Shown here: piece by piece, positions 34,225-43,345 of the stretch | Layout of the letters: each line of letters opens with the position of its first letter | Position numbering within the stretch: position 1 is the stretch's first letter | Source: Lachnospiraceae bacterium | Lineage (GTDB): Bacteria > Bacillota > Clostridia > Lachnospirales > Lachnospiraceae | Direction of reading: 5' to 3' | Assembly (NCBI GenBank): GCA_019421365.1 | Contig: JAHZFJ010000005.1 | Coordinates: 108,401 to 172,400, forward strand | Length of the DNA: 64,000 nt | The notes under the pieces: model-generated | The model's database searches: none | Told to the model about the DNA's origin: nothing | Seen by the model: the letters and a program-made list of their open reading frames with translations, nothing else | Made by a program: the position numbers and the translations under genes

Positions 34225-35568
34225 ATGAGAAAAGGAAAGAAAATTATTAGCTTAGTACTAAGTTGTGCATTAGTATTAACAATGTTCACTGGTTGTGGAA
34301 CCAAGCAAAACGACAGTAAAGAAGATACAAAACAAGAAGATGCAGCAACAGATACGACAGCAGATGCAGAAACAGATACGACAGCTGAAAAGACTAAAAT
34401 TAGATGGGCTGTTTGGGACGTAGCAGCAACTACATATTATCAACCACTTATTGATGCTTATATTGCAAAAAATCCTAATGTGGAAATTGAATTAGTAGAC
34501 CTTGGCTCACAAGATTACATGACTGCATTAGCAACTCAATTAGCAGGAAACGATACAAATTTAGATGTTGTTACTGTAAAAGACATTCCAGGATATATGA
34601 ACTTAGTATCTAAGAATGTTATTGAAGCAGTTGATACAAGCGCACTTGACTTATCTGTCTATGGAGGTATTACTGACCAAATCAAAATTAACGATCAAAT
34701 CTATGCATTACCTTTTAGAAGTGATTTCTGGGTTTTATTCTACAACAAAGACATCTTTGATGCAGCTGGTGTTGATTATCCAACAAACGATATGACTTTT
34801 GAACAATATGATGAATTAGCTCGCCAAGTTACTAAGACTGATTTAGGTAATGAAGTATATGGTGCTCACTACCATACTTGGAGATCAGCAGTTCAATTAT
34901 TCGGTATTCTTGATGGTAAGAATTCAATCATAGATGGAAACTATGAGTTTTTAAAACCATATTATGAAATGGTTTTAAATGAGCAAAAAGATGGCGTTAG
35001 CCAAGATTACGCAACACTTAAGACAAGCAGTTTACATTACTCTGGAGCATTTGCACAAGGTAACGTAGCTATGATGAACATGGGGTCATGGTTTATTCCA
35101 ACTTTAATCGAAAAAATTAGTATTGGTGAATATTCAGATATCTCTAATTGGGGTATTGCTAAATATCCTCATGCAGAAGGTGTTGAACCAGGATCAACTT
35201 TAGCAACTATTACTTCATTAGCAGTAACAAGTGCTTCTAAGAACAAAGAAATTGCTACTGATTTCATGAACTTTGTATGTGGAGAAGAAGGTGCTGAAAT
35301 TATAGCATCAACTGGTACTTTCCCAGCAATCAAGACTGACAGCGTAGTTGCTTCTATCTCTGGTATGGAAGGATTCCCAACAGATGCTAACAGTGCAGAA
35401 GCATTAAAAACAGCTAACACTTATCTTGAAATGCCAGTTTATGAAAAGAGTGCTGAAATCGAAGTTATCTTAAATGACGGACATGATTATATCATGACAG
35501 AAACAATGACAATTGATGAAGGTATTGCTTACATGAACGAAGAAGTAGGTAAAATTATCAACAAATAG
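34225..35568 (+). CDS. Sugar-binding lipoprotein of an ABC importer
   Basis: Extracellular family 1 solute-binding protein, 447 residues. The lipoprotein signal ends VLTMFTGCGTK, with an acidic Thr/Asp/Glu tether to about residue 55. The mature domain starts KTKIRWAVWDVAATTYYQPL and contains VVTVKDIPGYM and PFRSDFWVLFYNKDIFDAAG. It captures an oligosaccharide for the two permeases downstream. The ATG follows TTTTAGGAGGGTATTTT. A hairpin after the gene probably raises its expression over the permeases. The ATPase is not in this operon; a shared MsmX-type ATPase elsewhere is likely. Confidence 0.93.
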   Translation: MRKGKKIISLVLSCALVLTMFTGCGTKQNDSKEDTKQEDAATDTTADAETDTTAEKTKIRWAVWDVAATTYYQPLIDAYIAKNPNVEIELVDLGSQDYMTALATQLAGNDTNLDVVTVKDIPGYMNLVSKNVIEAVDTSALDLSVYGGITDQIKINDQIYALPFRSDFWVLFYNKDIFDAAGVDYPTNDMTFEQYDELARQVTKTDLGNEVYGAHYHTWRSAVQLFGILDGKNSIIDGNYEFLKPYYEMVLNEQKDGVSQDYATLKTSSLHYSGAFAQGNVAMMNMGSWFIPTLIEKISIGEYSDISNWGIAKYPHAEGVEPGSTLATITSLAVTSASKNKEIATDFMNFVCGEEGAEIIASTGTFPAIKTDSVVASISGMEGFPTDANSAEALKTANTYLEMPVYEKSAEIEVILNDGHDYIMTETMTIDEGIAYMNEEVGKIINK

Positions 35569-35591
35569 TCAATAAGAAAAGCTATTAATAA

Positions 35592-35619
35592 GGTCAGGTG
35601 GTGCCATAAACCACCTGAC
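35592..35619 (+). promoter_or_regulatory. Intercistronic hairpin after the binding-protein gene
   Basis: GTCAGGTGGT (35593-35602) pairs with ACCACCTGAC (35610-35619), with no proper T tract behind it. This is typical of a stabilising hairpin that protects binding-protein mRNA while some transcripts continue into the permeases. Confidence 0.6.
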
Positions 35620-35689
35620 TAAAAAACAGGGTAGCTAATTAGTTACAGGACAACAAGTTGAGACAACGCTGCTAATACATGTAGAAATG

Positions 35690-35780
35690 TTAGTTCGGGT
35701 GTCAAAAGCCAAATAATCAAGCTACGAGAGTAAATATAATCGATTATTACAGGTACTATGACTTTTGATACCCGAACTAA
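35690..35780. repeat. Palindromic element abutting the permease 5' end
   Basis: TTAGTTCGGGTGTCAAAAG (35690-35708) pairs with CTTTTGATACCCGAACTAA (35762-35780), 19 bases with one G-T wobble. AATAATC/GATTATT (35712-35718, 35742-35748) forms an inner stem. The core GGGTGT(C/T)AAAAG recurs as a hairpin at 61684-61744. It is followed directly by the permease reading frame, which can be read back into its right arm. Confidence 0.75.
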
Positions 35781-35857
35781 TATTATGCCCTAAATGTTAT
35801 GGCAAAATATTAGAAATACGAAAAGGAGGAGGTAGGCCGTTACTGGCTTATGATCAT

Positions 35858-36967
35858 ATGAAAAATAGAGAATTGTCTTTACAAGAAGCAGAAGAAAAGC
35901 AAAAAAAGTTGAATGAGCTTAATGCGAAGATGAAGCAGCTTCAAGAGAGATTGATGACAGAATTCAACACTTGGGGGCTTGATAGTAAGAAGGATAAAGA
36001 AAAGATCAAAGAAAAAGATAAGCTTCTTAAAGAAATGCAGAAGACACAAAGAACCATAGAAAAATTGAAGACAGGCAAATTACTTAGCCGAGATGCAAAA
36101 CGTAGTATAGTAGCTTATTCATTTATCGCACCAAATTTTATAGGTTTTGCAATATTTACTTTAATTCCTGTAATATTTGCATTTATATTGGCATTCATGT
36201 CATGGGATGGTAATAATCCAATTCAGTTTGTTGGCCTAGCAAACTTCAAACGCTTGGCTGATGATACGCGTTTCCTAGCAGCTATTAGGAATACGATTGT
36301 ATATTGTGTTGCAACTGTACCGCTTACATTGGCAGCAGCTCTTGGATTAGCAATCTTATTGAATAAGAAGATAAAAGGTAGGGCAATCTTTAGAGCAATC
36401 GGATTCTTCCCATATGTAGCTTCTTTAATAGCAGTAGCAACAGTGTGGAATAATCTTTTTAGTCCTGGTGCTGGTCTTGTAAATGTTATTCTTACTAATT
36501 TAGGAGTAGCAAAGCAAAACTTACCAGGTTGGGCGGCTGACTCTGATTGGGCAATGTTCACCGTAGTAGCATTCAGTGTATGGAAGTCGATGGGTTACTA
36601 CATGGTTATCTATCTTGCAGGTTTACAAGGTATCTCAGGCGAATTATACGAAGCAGCAAGTTTAGATGGTGCAAACGCATGGCAAAAATTCAAGAATGTC
36701 ACATGGCCACAATTAAAACCAACGACATTCTTCGTAATCATTATGCTTACTATTAACTGTTTTAAAGTATACGATCAAGTTTACATGATAACTCAAGGTG
36801 GACCAGGTACATCAACATTAGTTCTTGTATACCACATCTATCAAACCGCATTTGTTACCTCATCTGATTATGGCTATGCAAGCGCTATTTCAATGGTACT
36901 GTTCGCACTGGTATTATTAGTAACAGTGGTTCAGTTCAGAGGAGAGAAGAACTATGCAAATGATTAA
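35858..36967 (+). CDS. Sugar ABC transporter permease with N-terminal coiled coil
   Basis: MalF/UgpA-type permease. From about residue 85 it is a standard six-helix permease (IVAYSFIAPNFIGFAIFTL at its start; EAA loop YEAASLDGANAWQKFKNVTW). It is preceded by about 75 residues of charged coiled coil (ELSLQEAEEKQKKLNELNAK...), absent from usual 290-residue relatives. The start is uncertain. ATG at 35858 (370 residues) lacks a close ribosome site. GGAGGAGG lies at 35825-35832, 9-10 bases before an in-frame CTG at 35843. The open frame extends to a TTG at 35765, inside the palindrome, and would add a CPKC motif. Partner permease follows after 27 bases. Confidence 0.88.
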   Translation: MKNRELSLQEAEEKQKKLNELNAKMKQLQERLMTEFNTWGLDSKKDKEKIKEKDKLLKEMQKTQRTIEKLKTGKLLSRDAKRSIVAYSFIAPNFIGFAIFTLIPVIFAFILAFMSWDGNNPIQFVGLANFKRLADDTRFLAAIRNTIVYCVATVPLTLAAALGLAILLNKKIKGRAIFRAIGFFPYVASLIAVATVWNNLFSPGAGLVNVILTNLGVAKQNLPGWAADSDWAMFTVVAFSVWKSMGYYMVIYLAGLQGISGELYEAASLDGANAWQKFKNVTWPQLKPTTFFVIIMLTINCFKVYDQVYMITQGGPGTSTLVLVYHIYQTAFVTSSDYGYASAISMVLFALVLLVTVVQFRGEKNYAND

Positions 36968-36994
36968 TGAAATTGAGATACAGGAGGTGGCATA

Positions 36995-37831
36995 ATGATA
37001 AAGAAAAGCAGTAAACGTAAAATTAATAAAGTGTTATTATATGTAGTACTCATTACAATTACAGTAGTAATGTTGGTTCCGTTCTTATGGATGTTGTCAG
37101 CATCACTTAAATTCGATAAAGATGTATTCACAGTACCAATTAGATGGATACCTGAAAATCCAAAATGGGATAATTATAAAATCATATGGACTAAGATTCC
37201 TCTTATGAAGTTCGTATTAAATACTTCTAAGATTACATTAATTGTTACAGTTCTTCAATTGTTAACAAGTAGCTTTGCTGCATATGCATTCGCAAAATTA
37301 CAATTCAAAAGTAAGAACGCTTTATTCCTTGGTTACATAGCAACCATTGCAGTTCCTTGGCAAGTATACATGGTTCCTCAATTTATCATGATGCGTTCAA
37401 TTGGTTTAAATGATACGCACCTAGCAATCATATGCTTACAAGCATTCTCAGCATTCGGTGTATTCATGATGAGACAATTTTATCAAGGGGTTCCGGATTC
37501 CTTATGTGAAGCTGCAAGAATTGATGGTATGAGCGAGTATAAGATTTATAGCAGGATAATGCTTCCGTTATCGAAGCCAGCATTATCAACATTGACAATA
37601 TTCACATTCGTTGCGACATGGAATGATTTCCTTGGACCTAGTATCTATCTTACAACGGAAAGTAAGAAGACATTACAGATTGGTTTACGTATGTTTATTG
37701 GTCAATATTCATCTGAATATGGATTAATTATGGCAGCTTCTGTAATATCATTAATTCCTGTATTGATTGTGTTCCTATGCTTACAAAAATACTTTGTAGA
37801 AGGTGTAGCTGCAACAGGAATTAAAGGATAA
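36995..37831 (+). CDS. Sugar ABC transporter permease (MalG-type)
   Basis: Second channel subunit, 278 residues and six helices, with EAA loop CEAARIDGMSEYKIYSRIMLP. The carboxy end YFVEGVAATGIKG is typical of the family. The ATG follows CAGGAGGTGGCATA. It completes the transmembrane part of the importer begun at 34225. Confidence 0.94.
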   Translation: MIKKSSKRKINKVLLYVVLITITVVMLVPFLWMLSASLKFDKDVFTVPIRWIPENPKWDNYKIIWTKIPLMKFVLNTSKITLIVTVLQLLTSSFAAYAFAKLQFKSKNALFLGYIATIAVPWQVYMVPQFIMMRSIGLNDTHLAIICLQAFSAFGVFMMRQFYQGVPDSLCEAARIDGMSEYKIYSRIMLPLSKPALSTLTIFTFVATWNDFLGPSIYLTTESKKTLQIGLRMFIGQYSSEYGLIMAASVISLIPVLIVFLCLQKYFVEGVAATGIKG

Positions 37832-37898
37832 TAAAACTCGAACTTCGCACTTGAAGATTTCGAGGAGTAGTTAACTGCTATATTCAACGAAAAAGTTA

Positions 37899-37945
37899 GA
37901 GGTGTAGGGGGGTACTGCCACTGCACCTCCTAATTTGTTTTAGTG
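37899..37945 (+). terminator. Probable terminator after the permease genes
   Basis: GAGGTGTAG (37899-37907) pairs with CTGCACCTC (37921-37929) with one wobble pair, followed by TAATTTGTTTTAG. It is of moderate strength; some read-through to the GH88 gene is plausible. Confidence 0.55.
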
Positions 37946-38069
37946 GTGATATTTGATTAATAGACAGGATATTCATAGTTTATGAGAGGATATTACTAGA
38001 GTAAAAAATATACAAATAGTATTATAACAACAGATAAACAAAAATATAAACAAAGTTAGGAGAATATAT

Positions 38070-39239
38070 ATGGAAAAACTATTTATAGATATGCCTATTA
38101 TTACCCAAAATGAGATTAATCAAGCGTTAGAATTTTCATCAAATCAAATTATTAATAATTTACCAGAATTTACTTATAAGTTTCAGAATGCTTATAGTGA
38201 GGACGGGTTCTATCAACCAATTGAAAACGACTACTGGACAACAGGATTTTGGACAGGTGAAGTATGGTTAGCATATGAACATTGTAAAGATGAAAGAATT
38301 AAAGAAGCAGGATTAATACAAGTTGACAGTTTCCTTAATCGTATTAATAAGAAGATTGAGGTAGATCATCATGATATGGGATTCTTATATTCTCCTTCTT
38401 GTGTTGCAGCATACAAACTAGTAGGAAGTGAAAAGGCAAAAGAAGCAGCTATTAAAGCAGCAGATCAATTAATAACACGTTTCCATCCTGTGGGAGAATT
38501 CATTCAAGCTTGGGGAAACATGGATGAAGCTGATAACTATCGTCTTATAATTGATTGTTTGTTAAATCTTCCATTATTATATTGGGCTACAGAAGAAACT
38601 AAAGATGAAAAATACCGTGAAATAGCAGAAAAGCATATCCATACTGCAATTAAGAATGTAATTAGAGAAGATTATTCTACATGGCACACCTTCTATTTTA
38701 ATATGGAAACGGGGGAGCCAGATCATGGTGCTACATGTCAAGGTTACCGTGATGGATCTGCATGGGCGAGAGGACAAGCGTGGGGAATCTACGGCTCTGC
38801 GTTAGCATACCGCTATACAAAAAGAGAAGAGTATGTAGATGTTTTCAAGAATGTAACGCAGTACTATTTAGAGCATCTACCAAAAGACATGGTTCCATAT
38901 TGGGATTTAGAATTCGGTGAAGGTTCAACAGAACCGAGAGATTCATCAAGTGCTTCGATTGCAGCTTGTGGATTGCTTGAGATGTCAAAGTATCTGAACG
39001 AAGAAGATGCAGCTTATTATACAGTATTAGCTAAGCAGATGATGAAATCAGTGGTTGATCACTATGCAGTTAAGGATAGCAAAGAATCCAATGGATTAGT
39101 CCTACATAGTACATATTCCAATCATTCTCCTTATAATACATGCAACCATTATGGTGTGGATGAATGTAATTCATGGGGAGACTATTTCTACATGGAGGCA
39201 TTAACTAGAATGACTAAAGAATGGAATCAGTATTGGTAA
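38070..39239 (+). CDS. Unsaturated uronyl hydrolase (GH88)
   Basis: Hydrates and releases the 4,5-unsaturated uronic acid left by lyases. 389 residues, no signal peptide, so cytoplasmic. The (alpha/alpha)6 barrel motifs are NDYWTTGFWTGEVWLAYE, HHDMGFLYSPS (D102), LIIDCLLNLPLL (D162), GYRDGSAWARGQAW and EPRDSSSASIAACGLLE. The two aspartates match the catalytic pair of Bacillus UGL. The downstream HYGVDECNSWGDYFYMEALTRM closes the fold. GH88 rather than GH105 is judged from HHDMGF and WARGQAW. Start follows TTAGGAGAATATAT. It pairs functionally with the lyase at 28608. Confidence 0.92.
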   Translation: MEKLFIDMPIITQNEINQALEFSSNQIINNLPEFTYKFQNAYSEDGFYQPIENDYWTTGFWTGEVWLAYEHCKDERIKEAGLIQVDSFLNRINKKIEVDHHDMGFLYSPSCVAAYKLVGSEKAKEAAIKAADQLITRFHPVGEFIQAWGNMDEADNYRLIIDCLLNLPLLYWATEETKDEKYREIAEKHIHTAIKNVIREDYSTWHTFYFNMETGEPDHGATCQGYRDGSAWARGQAWGIYGSALAYRYTKREEYVDVFKNVTQYYLEHLPKDMVPYWDLEFGEGSTEPRDSSSASIAACGLLEMSKYLNEEDAAYYTVLAKQMMKSVVDHYAVKDSKESNGLVLHSTYSNHSPYNTCNHYGVDECNSWGDYFYMEALTRMTKEWNQYW

Positions 39240-39255
39240 AATTGGAGGCGTATTA

Positions 39256-41298
39256 ATGAAACACTCAAGAAAAAAAGGTTTTGGTGTAAGAGCCAAGATG
39301 ACTGGTGTGTTTTTGCTCCTGATTGTTATGATGATATGGATGGGAATTCTTAATTATACTCGTGCAAGAGATGCAATTGTCGATACTTATGTTAAGGATA
39401 AAGAACAAACCTTTAAGGTTACGGGGAATTACATGGAAGTGATTTTTGAGAATGTAGCTACCCAGGCTGTTAGAATTATGACGGATGAGAATGTTAAAAG
39501 ATTCTATTCTTCAGTGTTTGCGTCGGATAAAAAAGTACGTCTAGATGCGAAGAAGAATGTTGATAGTACAATCGTCTCTATTGTTAACACTGATAAATAT
39601 ATTAATGGAATCATGTTAATTGTAAAAGATGATATCGTACTATCGTCAAATCAAGTTCAGATAACAAGCACTTTTTATGATGAGTTTGCTGCTTCGACTG
39701 AAGGGCAGAAGATACTAAACACACAGGATACAACTAGTTGGATTGGAACACATCCATTCATAGATTCAGTATTTAATACAACTACCAATTCCTATGGAAT
39801 GAGTATGGGAAGAGGTCTTGAGGGGGTTATAGATGGTAAGGAAGGTGCTATCATCATTGATATTAATAAGTCTGTAATAGTTGATTTGTTAAATGAACTC
39901 GTGGATAAGAGTGAATCCATGGCATTTATAACGGATGATGGTAGAGAAATTTTTTCTGATGGAGCTAGTGAAAGTCTTGTAGATACAACATTTTATCAGA
40001 ACAGTTTAATTTCAGAGACAAAATCAGGATCAGAGTATGTAACGTTCAATGGTATTAAGTTTCTATATACATACTGTAAGATTGGTGAGACGAATAATAT
40101 GTTATGTAGTCTTATTGAACAGAGTGTAATACATCAAAGTGCGGATAGCATTAAACAAACTACAGCCATGATGATTTTAAGTACAAGTATTCTAGCATTA
40201 ATTATTGCATCAATCTATGCTTCGAGTTTAAGTGGTGCAATCAAAAAAGCTGTACAAGGTATTTCAAAAGTTGCAGAAGGCGATTTAACGTATACTATTA
40301 AAACTCGAAGAAAAGACGAATTTGGAATACTTACAGAGAATCTAGATCATATGCGACATAATATAAAGAAATTATTAACCAATACATCATTAGTAAGTTC
40401 TGAGGTAAAGGATTCAACAATAGAAGTATCTAAGTCTTCGGATGTTATTACTAGCTCAATGGCAGCGATATCAAGTGCAGTAGATGAAATAGAACAAGGT
40501 ATGGTTGAACAAGCGGATGCTGCTAATAATTGTTTGAATCAGATGAATATATTAGCTGACAGTATTAATGAAGTAACAGAAAGTACAGAAACAATGGTTT
40601 CTCTTGAAAGACATACTAATACCATAGTAGAGTCAAATTATGAATCGTTACATGAACTATGCGAGAAAGCGCAAGGTACTTCTAATATAACAGCTAAGAT
40701 TGTTCTTGATATGGAGGCATTATCTATGCAATCGAGTTCGATTACACAGATTATAGACACAATAGAAGATATTGCAACGCAATCGAATCTATTAGCTCTT
40801 AATGCATCAATTGAAGCTGCAAGAGCAGGAGCTCTTGGTAAAGGATTTGCAGTTGTTGCTCATGAGATTGGTAAGTTGGCAGGGCAATCATTAGAAGCTG
40901 CTCAGGATGTGAAAGTTATAGTAGATGGAATATCAAAACAAACAAAAGAAACTTCAAGGAATGTAATGGCTGCTAAAGAGACTGTTTCTGAACAATCAAT
41001 CGCATTGAATAAGACGATGAAAGGTTATAATGACATCAGTACACAGATGCAAGAATTAATGAAACAGATCAATAAGATTAAAGAGGAAGTATATGCAATT
41101 GAGAATATTAAGAATGATACCTTATCTGCTATTAGTAATATCTCAGCAGTATCTCAACAAACGGCAGCAGCAACAAGAGAAGTAAGTGATAAGACTGGAT
41201 ATGAATTTGAAAGTGTAGAGAATTTAAATAAGATTATTATTACACTGGAGGAGAAAGCAAGGAATCTGGAAAAAGAAATAGGCGTTTTTAAAATCTAA
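39256..41298 (+). CDS. Methyl-accepting chemotaxis protein
   Basis: Membrane chemoreceptor, 680 residues. TM1 is about 13-29, a Cache-type periplasmic sensor about 35-300, TM2 about 302-322 and HAMP about 323-375. The signalling hairpin carries the tip sequence IATQSNLLALNASIEAARAG followed by GKGFAVVAHEIGKLA. It starts 16 bases after the GH88 stop (GGAGGCGTATTA ribosome site), so it belongs to the sugar locus and probably senses the imported glycan or its binding protein. No che or fla genes are in the window. Confidence 0.93.
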   Translation: MKHSRKKGFGVRAKMTGVFLLLIVMMIWMGILNYTRARDAIVDTYVKDKEQTFKVTGNYMEVIFENVATQAVRIMTDENVKRFYSSVFASDKKVRLDAKKNVDSTIVSIVNTDKYINGIMLIVKDDIVLSSNQVQITSTFYDEFAASTEGQKILNTQDTTSWIGTHPFIDSVFNTTTNSYGMSMGRGLEGVIDGKEGAIIIDINKSVIVDLLNELVDKSESMAFITDDGREIFSDGASESLVDTTFYQNSLISETKSGSEYVTFNGIKFLYTYCKIGETNNMLCSLIEQSVIHQSADSIKQTTAMMILSTSILALIIASIYASSLSGAIKKAVQGISKVAEGDLTYTIKTRRKDEFGILTENLDHMRHNIKKLLTNTSLVSSEVKDSTIEVSKSSDVITSSMAAISSAVDEIEQGMVEQADAANNCLNQMNILADSINEVTESTETMVSLERHTNTIVESNYESLHELCEKAQGTSNITAKIVLDMEALSMQSSSITQIIDTIEDIATQSNLLALNASIEAARAGALGKGFAVVAHEIGKLAGQSLEAAQDVKVIVDGISKQTKETSRNVMAAKETVSEQSIALNKTMKGYNDISTQMQELMKQINKIKEEVYAIENIKNDTLSAISNISAVSQQTAAATREVSDKTGYEFESVENLNKIIITLEEKARNLEKEIGVFKI

Positions 41299-41351
41299 AT
41301 TCACTATTTAAGGTAGGTAGATAGGCAACGTTGACTTAAGGAGGTATGAAG

Positions 41352-41672
41352 ATGGATAAGATTAAAAAATCATTTAAGATGAAATTATATGATGATATGG
41401 CAAAAGAATATGAGAAGAGACATAACGAACTTTGGCCCGAGATGAAGGATATGATTCATGAATATGGCGGGAGTAATTATTCAATATTCCTAGATTCTGA
41501 AACTAATGTATTATACGGATATATTGAACTAGAAGATGAGGAAAAGTGGGCTAAGTCAGCAGATACTGCTATTTGCAGAAAATGGTGGGATTTTATGGCT
41601 GATATTATGGAGACTAATGAAGATCATAGCCCTGTATCAAAAGATTTAAGTTTAGTATTTCATTTGGAGTAA
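41352..41672 (+). CDS. rhaM: L-rhamnose mutarotase
   Basis: Interconverts alpha and beta anomers of L-rhamnose. Small ferredoxin-like fold protein of 106 residues. Family features are KLYDDMAKEYEKRHNELWPEM near the start, YSIFLDSETNVLYGYIE, and CRKWWDFMADIMETN. Start chosen: ATG at 41352, six bases after AAGGAGGT; the ATG at 41346 touches the ribosome site. Its presence after GH88 suggests the acidic oligosaccharide contains rhamnose. Other rha catabolic genes are not in the window. Confidence 0.9.
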   Translation: MDKIKKSFKMKLYDDMAKEYEKRHNELWPEMKDMIHEYGGSNYSIFLDSETNVLYGYIELEDEEKWAKSADTAICRKWWDFMADIMETNEDHSPVSKDLSLVFHLE

Positions 41673-41809
41673 TAGATAAATATCCTTCTAATAAGTAAAA
41701 TGTTTAATAATAGTATAGAAACAAGATTAGTGTAACTTTAAAGAATATATTGCAATATCAGTAAAGTTTGGTAAACTTAAATAAAACAATATATTTATTG
41801 GGGGTTCAA

Positions 41810-43252
41810 ATGAAAAAATTACTCTACAGAAACTTAATTATTGTTATAGTGAGTGTGCTTTTGCTTATTGTGATGACAGTCGCCAAATATGGTATTTCTC
41901 ATCAGACAGCGATATCTATTGTTTGTCTAATGTTGGGATCGATATTGTCAATAGCTATATATTTTTGCAAGCTTTCACTAGACAAGAAAGCAATTGGTAT
42001 GTTATGGATTATATCTGCATGTGCTATTACATATTCAATTCTTATAGGAGGCAGTTCGACAGCAGCTGTGGCACTATATCTAACATTAGCTATGGCGGCA
42101 TCATATTTTAGTTGCAAGGTTGTAAAACTGTATTTTATACCTGTGGGAATACTAATAATGATAATGGGAATCATCATGCCAGAGGCAATTGAAGGACCAG
42201 AAGGGGCTACGATTTTAGGAGCAGTATCTAAGGGATTATTGTTCACATTCTCTGGATATGTTATCTACCTAGCAACTAAACGTGGAGAGGATATGGTTAA
42301 CGAATCGGCACAGATGTTACAGAGTTTATCTGAGAATAAAAAAGTAGCAGCTGAGATTGCTATGGGTCTTAGTAATTCATTAGAACAGACTACAGGTGAA
42401 GTGAACACAATGGCTAGAGAAGCTAATCATGTTCAACTATCTACTGAACAGATGAGAGAAGCCATAGGAAGTATGACACAGGCAGTAGTAACGGTAAATG
42501 AGAAAATCGGAGATGCAGTTGTTAGTGTTGATAAGAATTATGAGCTAGCAAGTAAGTTAGATGAAAGATTCAAAGAAGTTACTTGTGCTGTGAAGAAAGG
42601 TAATGAAGGCGCTAACAATGTGAAATCGTCACTTGATGATATGGGGCAAACTGCCCTGTCAGCAAAAGAAGCTACAGGTGTACTACTAGAAGAGATGAGT
42701 AGAATCACAAGTATCTTGGACGAGATTAATTCAATAGCATCACAAACTAATCTTTTATCATTGAATGCTTCTATTGAGGCTGCAAGAGCAGGTGAACATG
42801 GAAGAGGATTTGCTGTAGTAGCTGATGAGATACGTTCTTTATCAGAAGATAGTGCCAAAGCTTCAAGCCATATTCATAATATTATTGTTAAATTAGCAAG
42901 TACCGTGGAACTGGTATCAGAGAGAACTACAGCAGGAGCAGAGGCTGCTAGTATCGGTGTTGCTAGGATGGATGATTTAATGAAGTTATTATACAACATT
43001 GATATTAATGCGAATACTGCCGAAGATGTGGTACAAGAAGAATATAAACTAATTCATGAAATAAAGCAGAATTTCGAAGTGATTAATGGTGAAATAGAGG
43101 CACTAGTTGCATGTTCAGAAGAAAATGATGCAATGGTTACGAGCATATCTGAAAACATCACTATTCATAATAATGCAATTAATAATTGCACGATTGAACT
43201 TGATAAACTTGAGAAAATTATGCGTCAATTAACAGAAGCATCTGAAAAATAA
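41810..43252 (+). CDS. Chemoreceptor-like protein with six-helix membrane domain
   Basis: 480 residues. The first 175 hold about six closely spaced hydrophobic helices with hardly any extracytoplasmic loop. There is no Cache domain and no clear HAMP. A methyl-accepting signalling domain follows, with tip IASQTNLLSLNASIEAARAG and GRGFAVVADEIRSLS. Such receptors sense within the membrane or from inside the cell. Start ATG at 41810 follows ATTGGGGGTTCAA. An in-frame GTG at 41768 lacks a ribosome site. Confidence 0.88.
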   Translation: MKKLLYRNLIIVIVSVLLLIVMTVAKYGISHQTAISIVCLMLGSILSIAIYFCKLSLDKKAIGMLWIISACAITYSILIGGSSTAAVALYLTLAMAASYFSCKVVKLYFIPVGILIMIMGIIMPEAIEGPEGATILGAVSKGLLFTFSGYVIYLATKRGEDMVNESAQMLQSLSENKKVAAEIAMGLSNSLEQTTGEVNTMAREANHVQLSTEQMREAIGSMTQAVVTVNEKIGDAVVSVDKNYELASKLDERFKEVTCAVKKGNEGANNVKSSLDDMGQTALSAKEATGVLLEEMSRITSILDEINSIASQTNLLSLNASIEAARAGEHGRGFAVVADEIRSLSEDSAKASSHIHNIIVKLASTVELVSERTTAGAEAASIGVARMDDLMKLLYNIDINANTAEDVVQEEYKLIHEIKQNFEVINGEIEALVACSEENDAMVTSISENITIHNNAINNCTIELDKLEKIMRQLTEASEK

Positions 43253-43297
43253 TAAATAAAAGTAATCACTAGATAGTTATATGTTAAAAACGGAGCT

Positions 43298-43340
43298 ATT
43301 ACAAAGCAGTAAAATCCACTTTGTAATAAACTCTGTTTTT
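43298..43340. terminator. Bidirectional terminator
   Basis: ATTACAAAG (43298-43306) pairs with CTTTGTAAT (43319-43327). Flanking AAAAACGGAG and CTCTGTTTTTT extend the stem. It serves the convergent chemoreceptor and DUF5808-type genes. Confidence 0.8.
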
Positions 43341-43345
43341 TATTT

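Noticed and set aside
35765..35857. CPKC-containing extension of the sugar permease as a zinc knuckle
   Set aside because: Its TTG start lies in the arm of a palindrome, part of it translates the AGGAGG ribosome-site-like sequence, and there is only one CxxC.
41768..41809. Extended N terminus of the second chemoreceptor
   Set aside because: No ribosome site at 41768; the start at 41810 follows GGGGG at proper distance.
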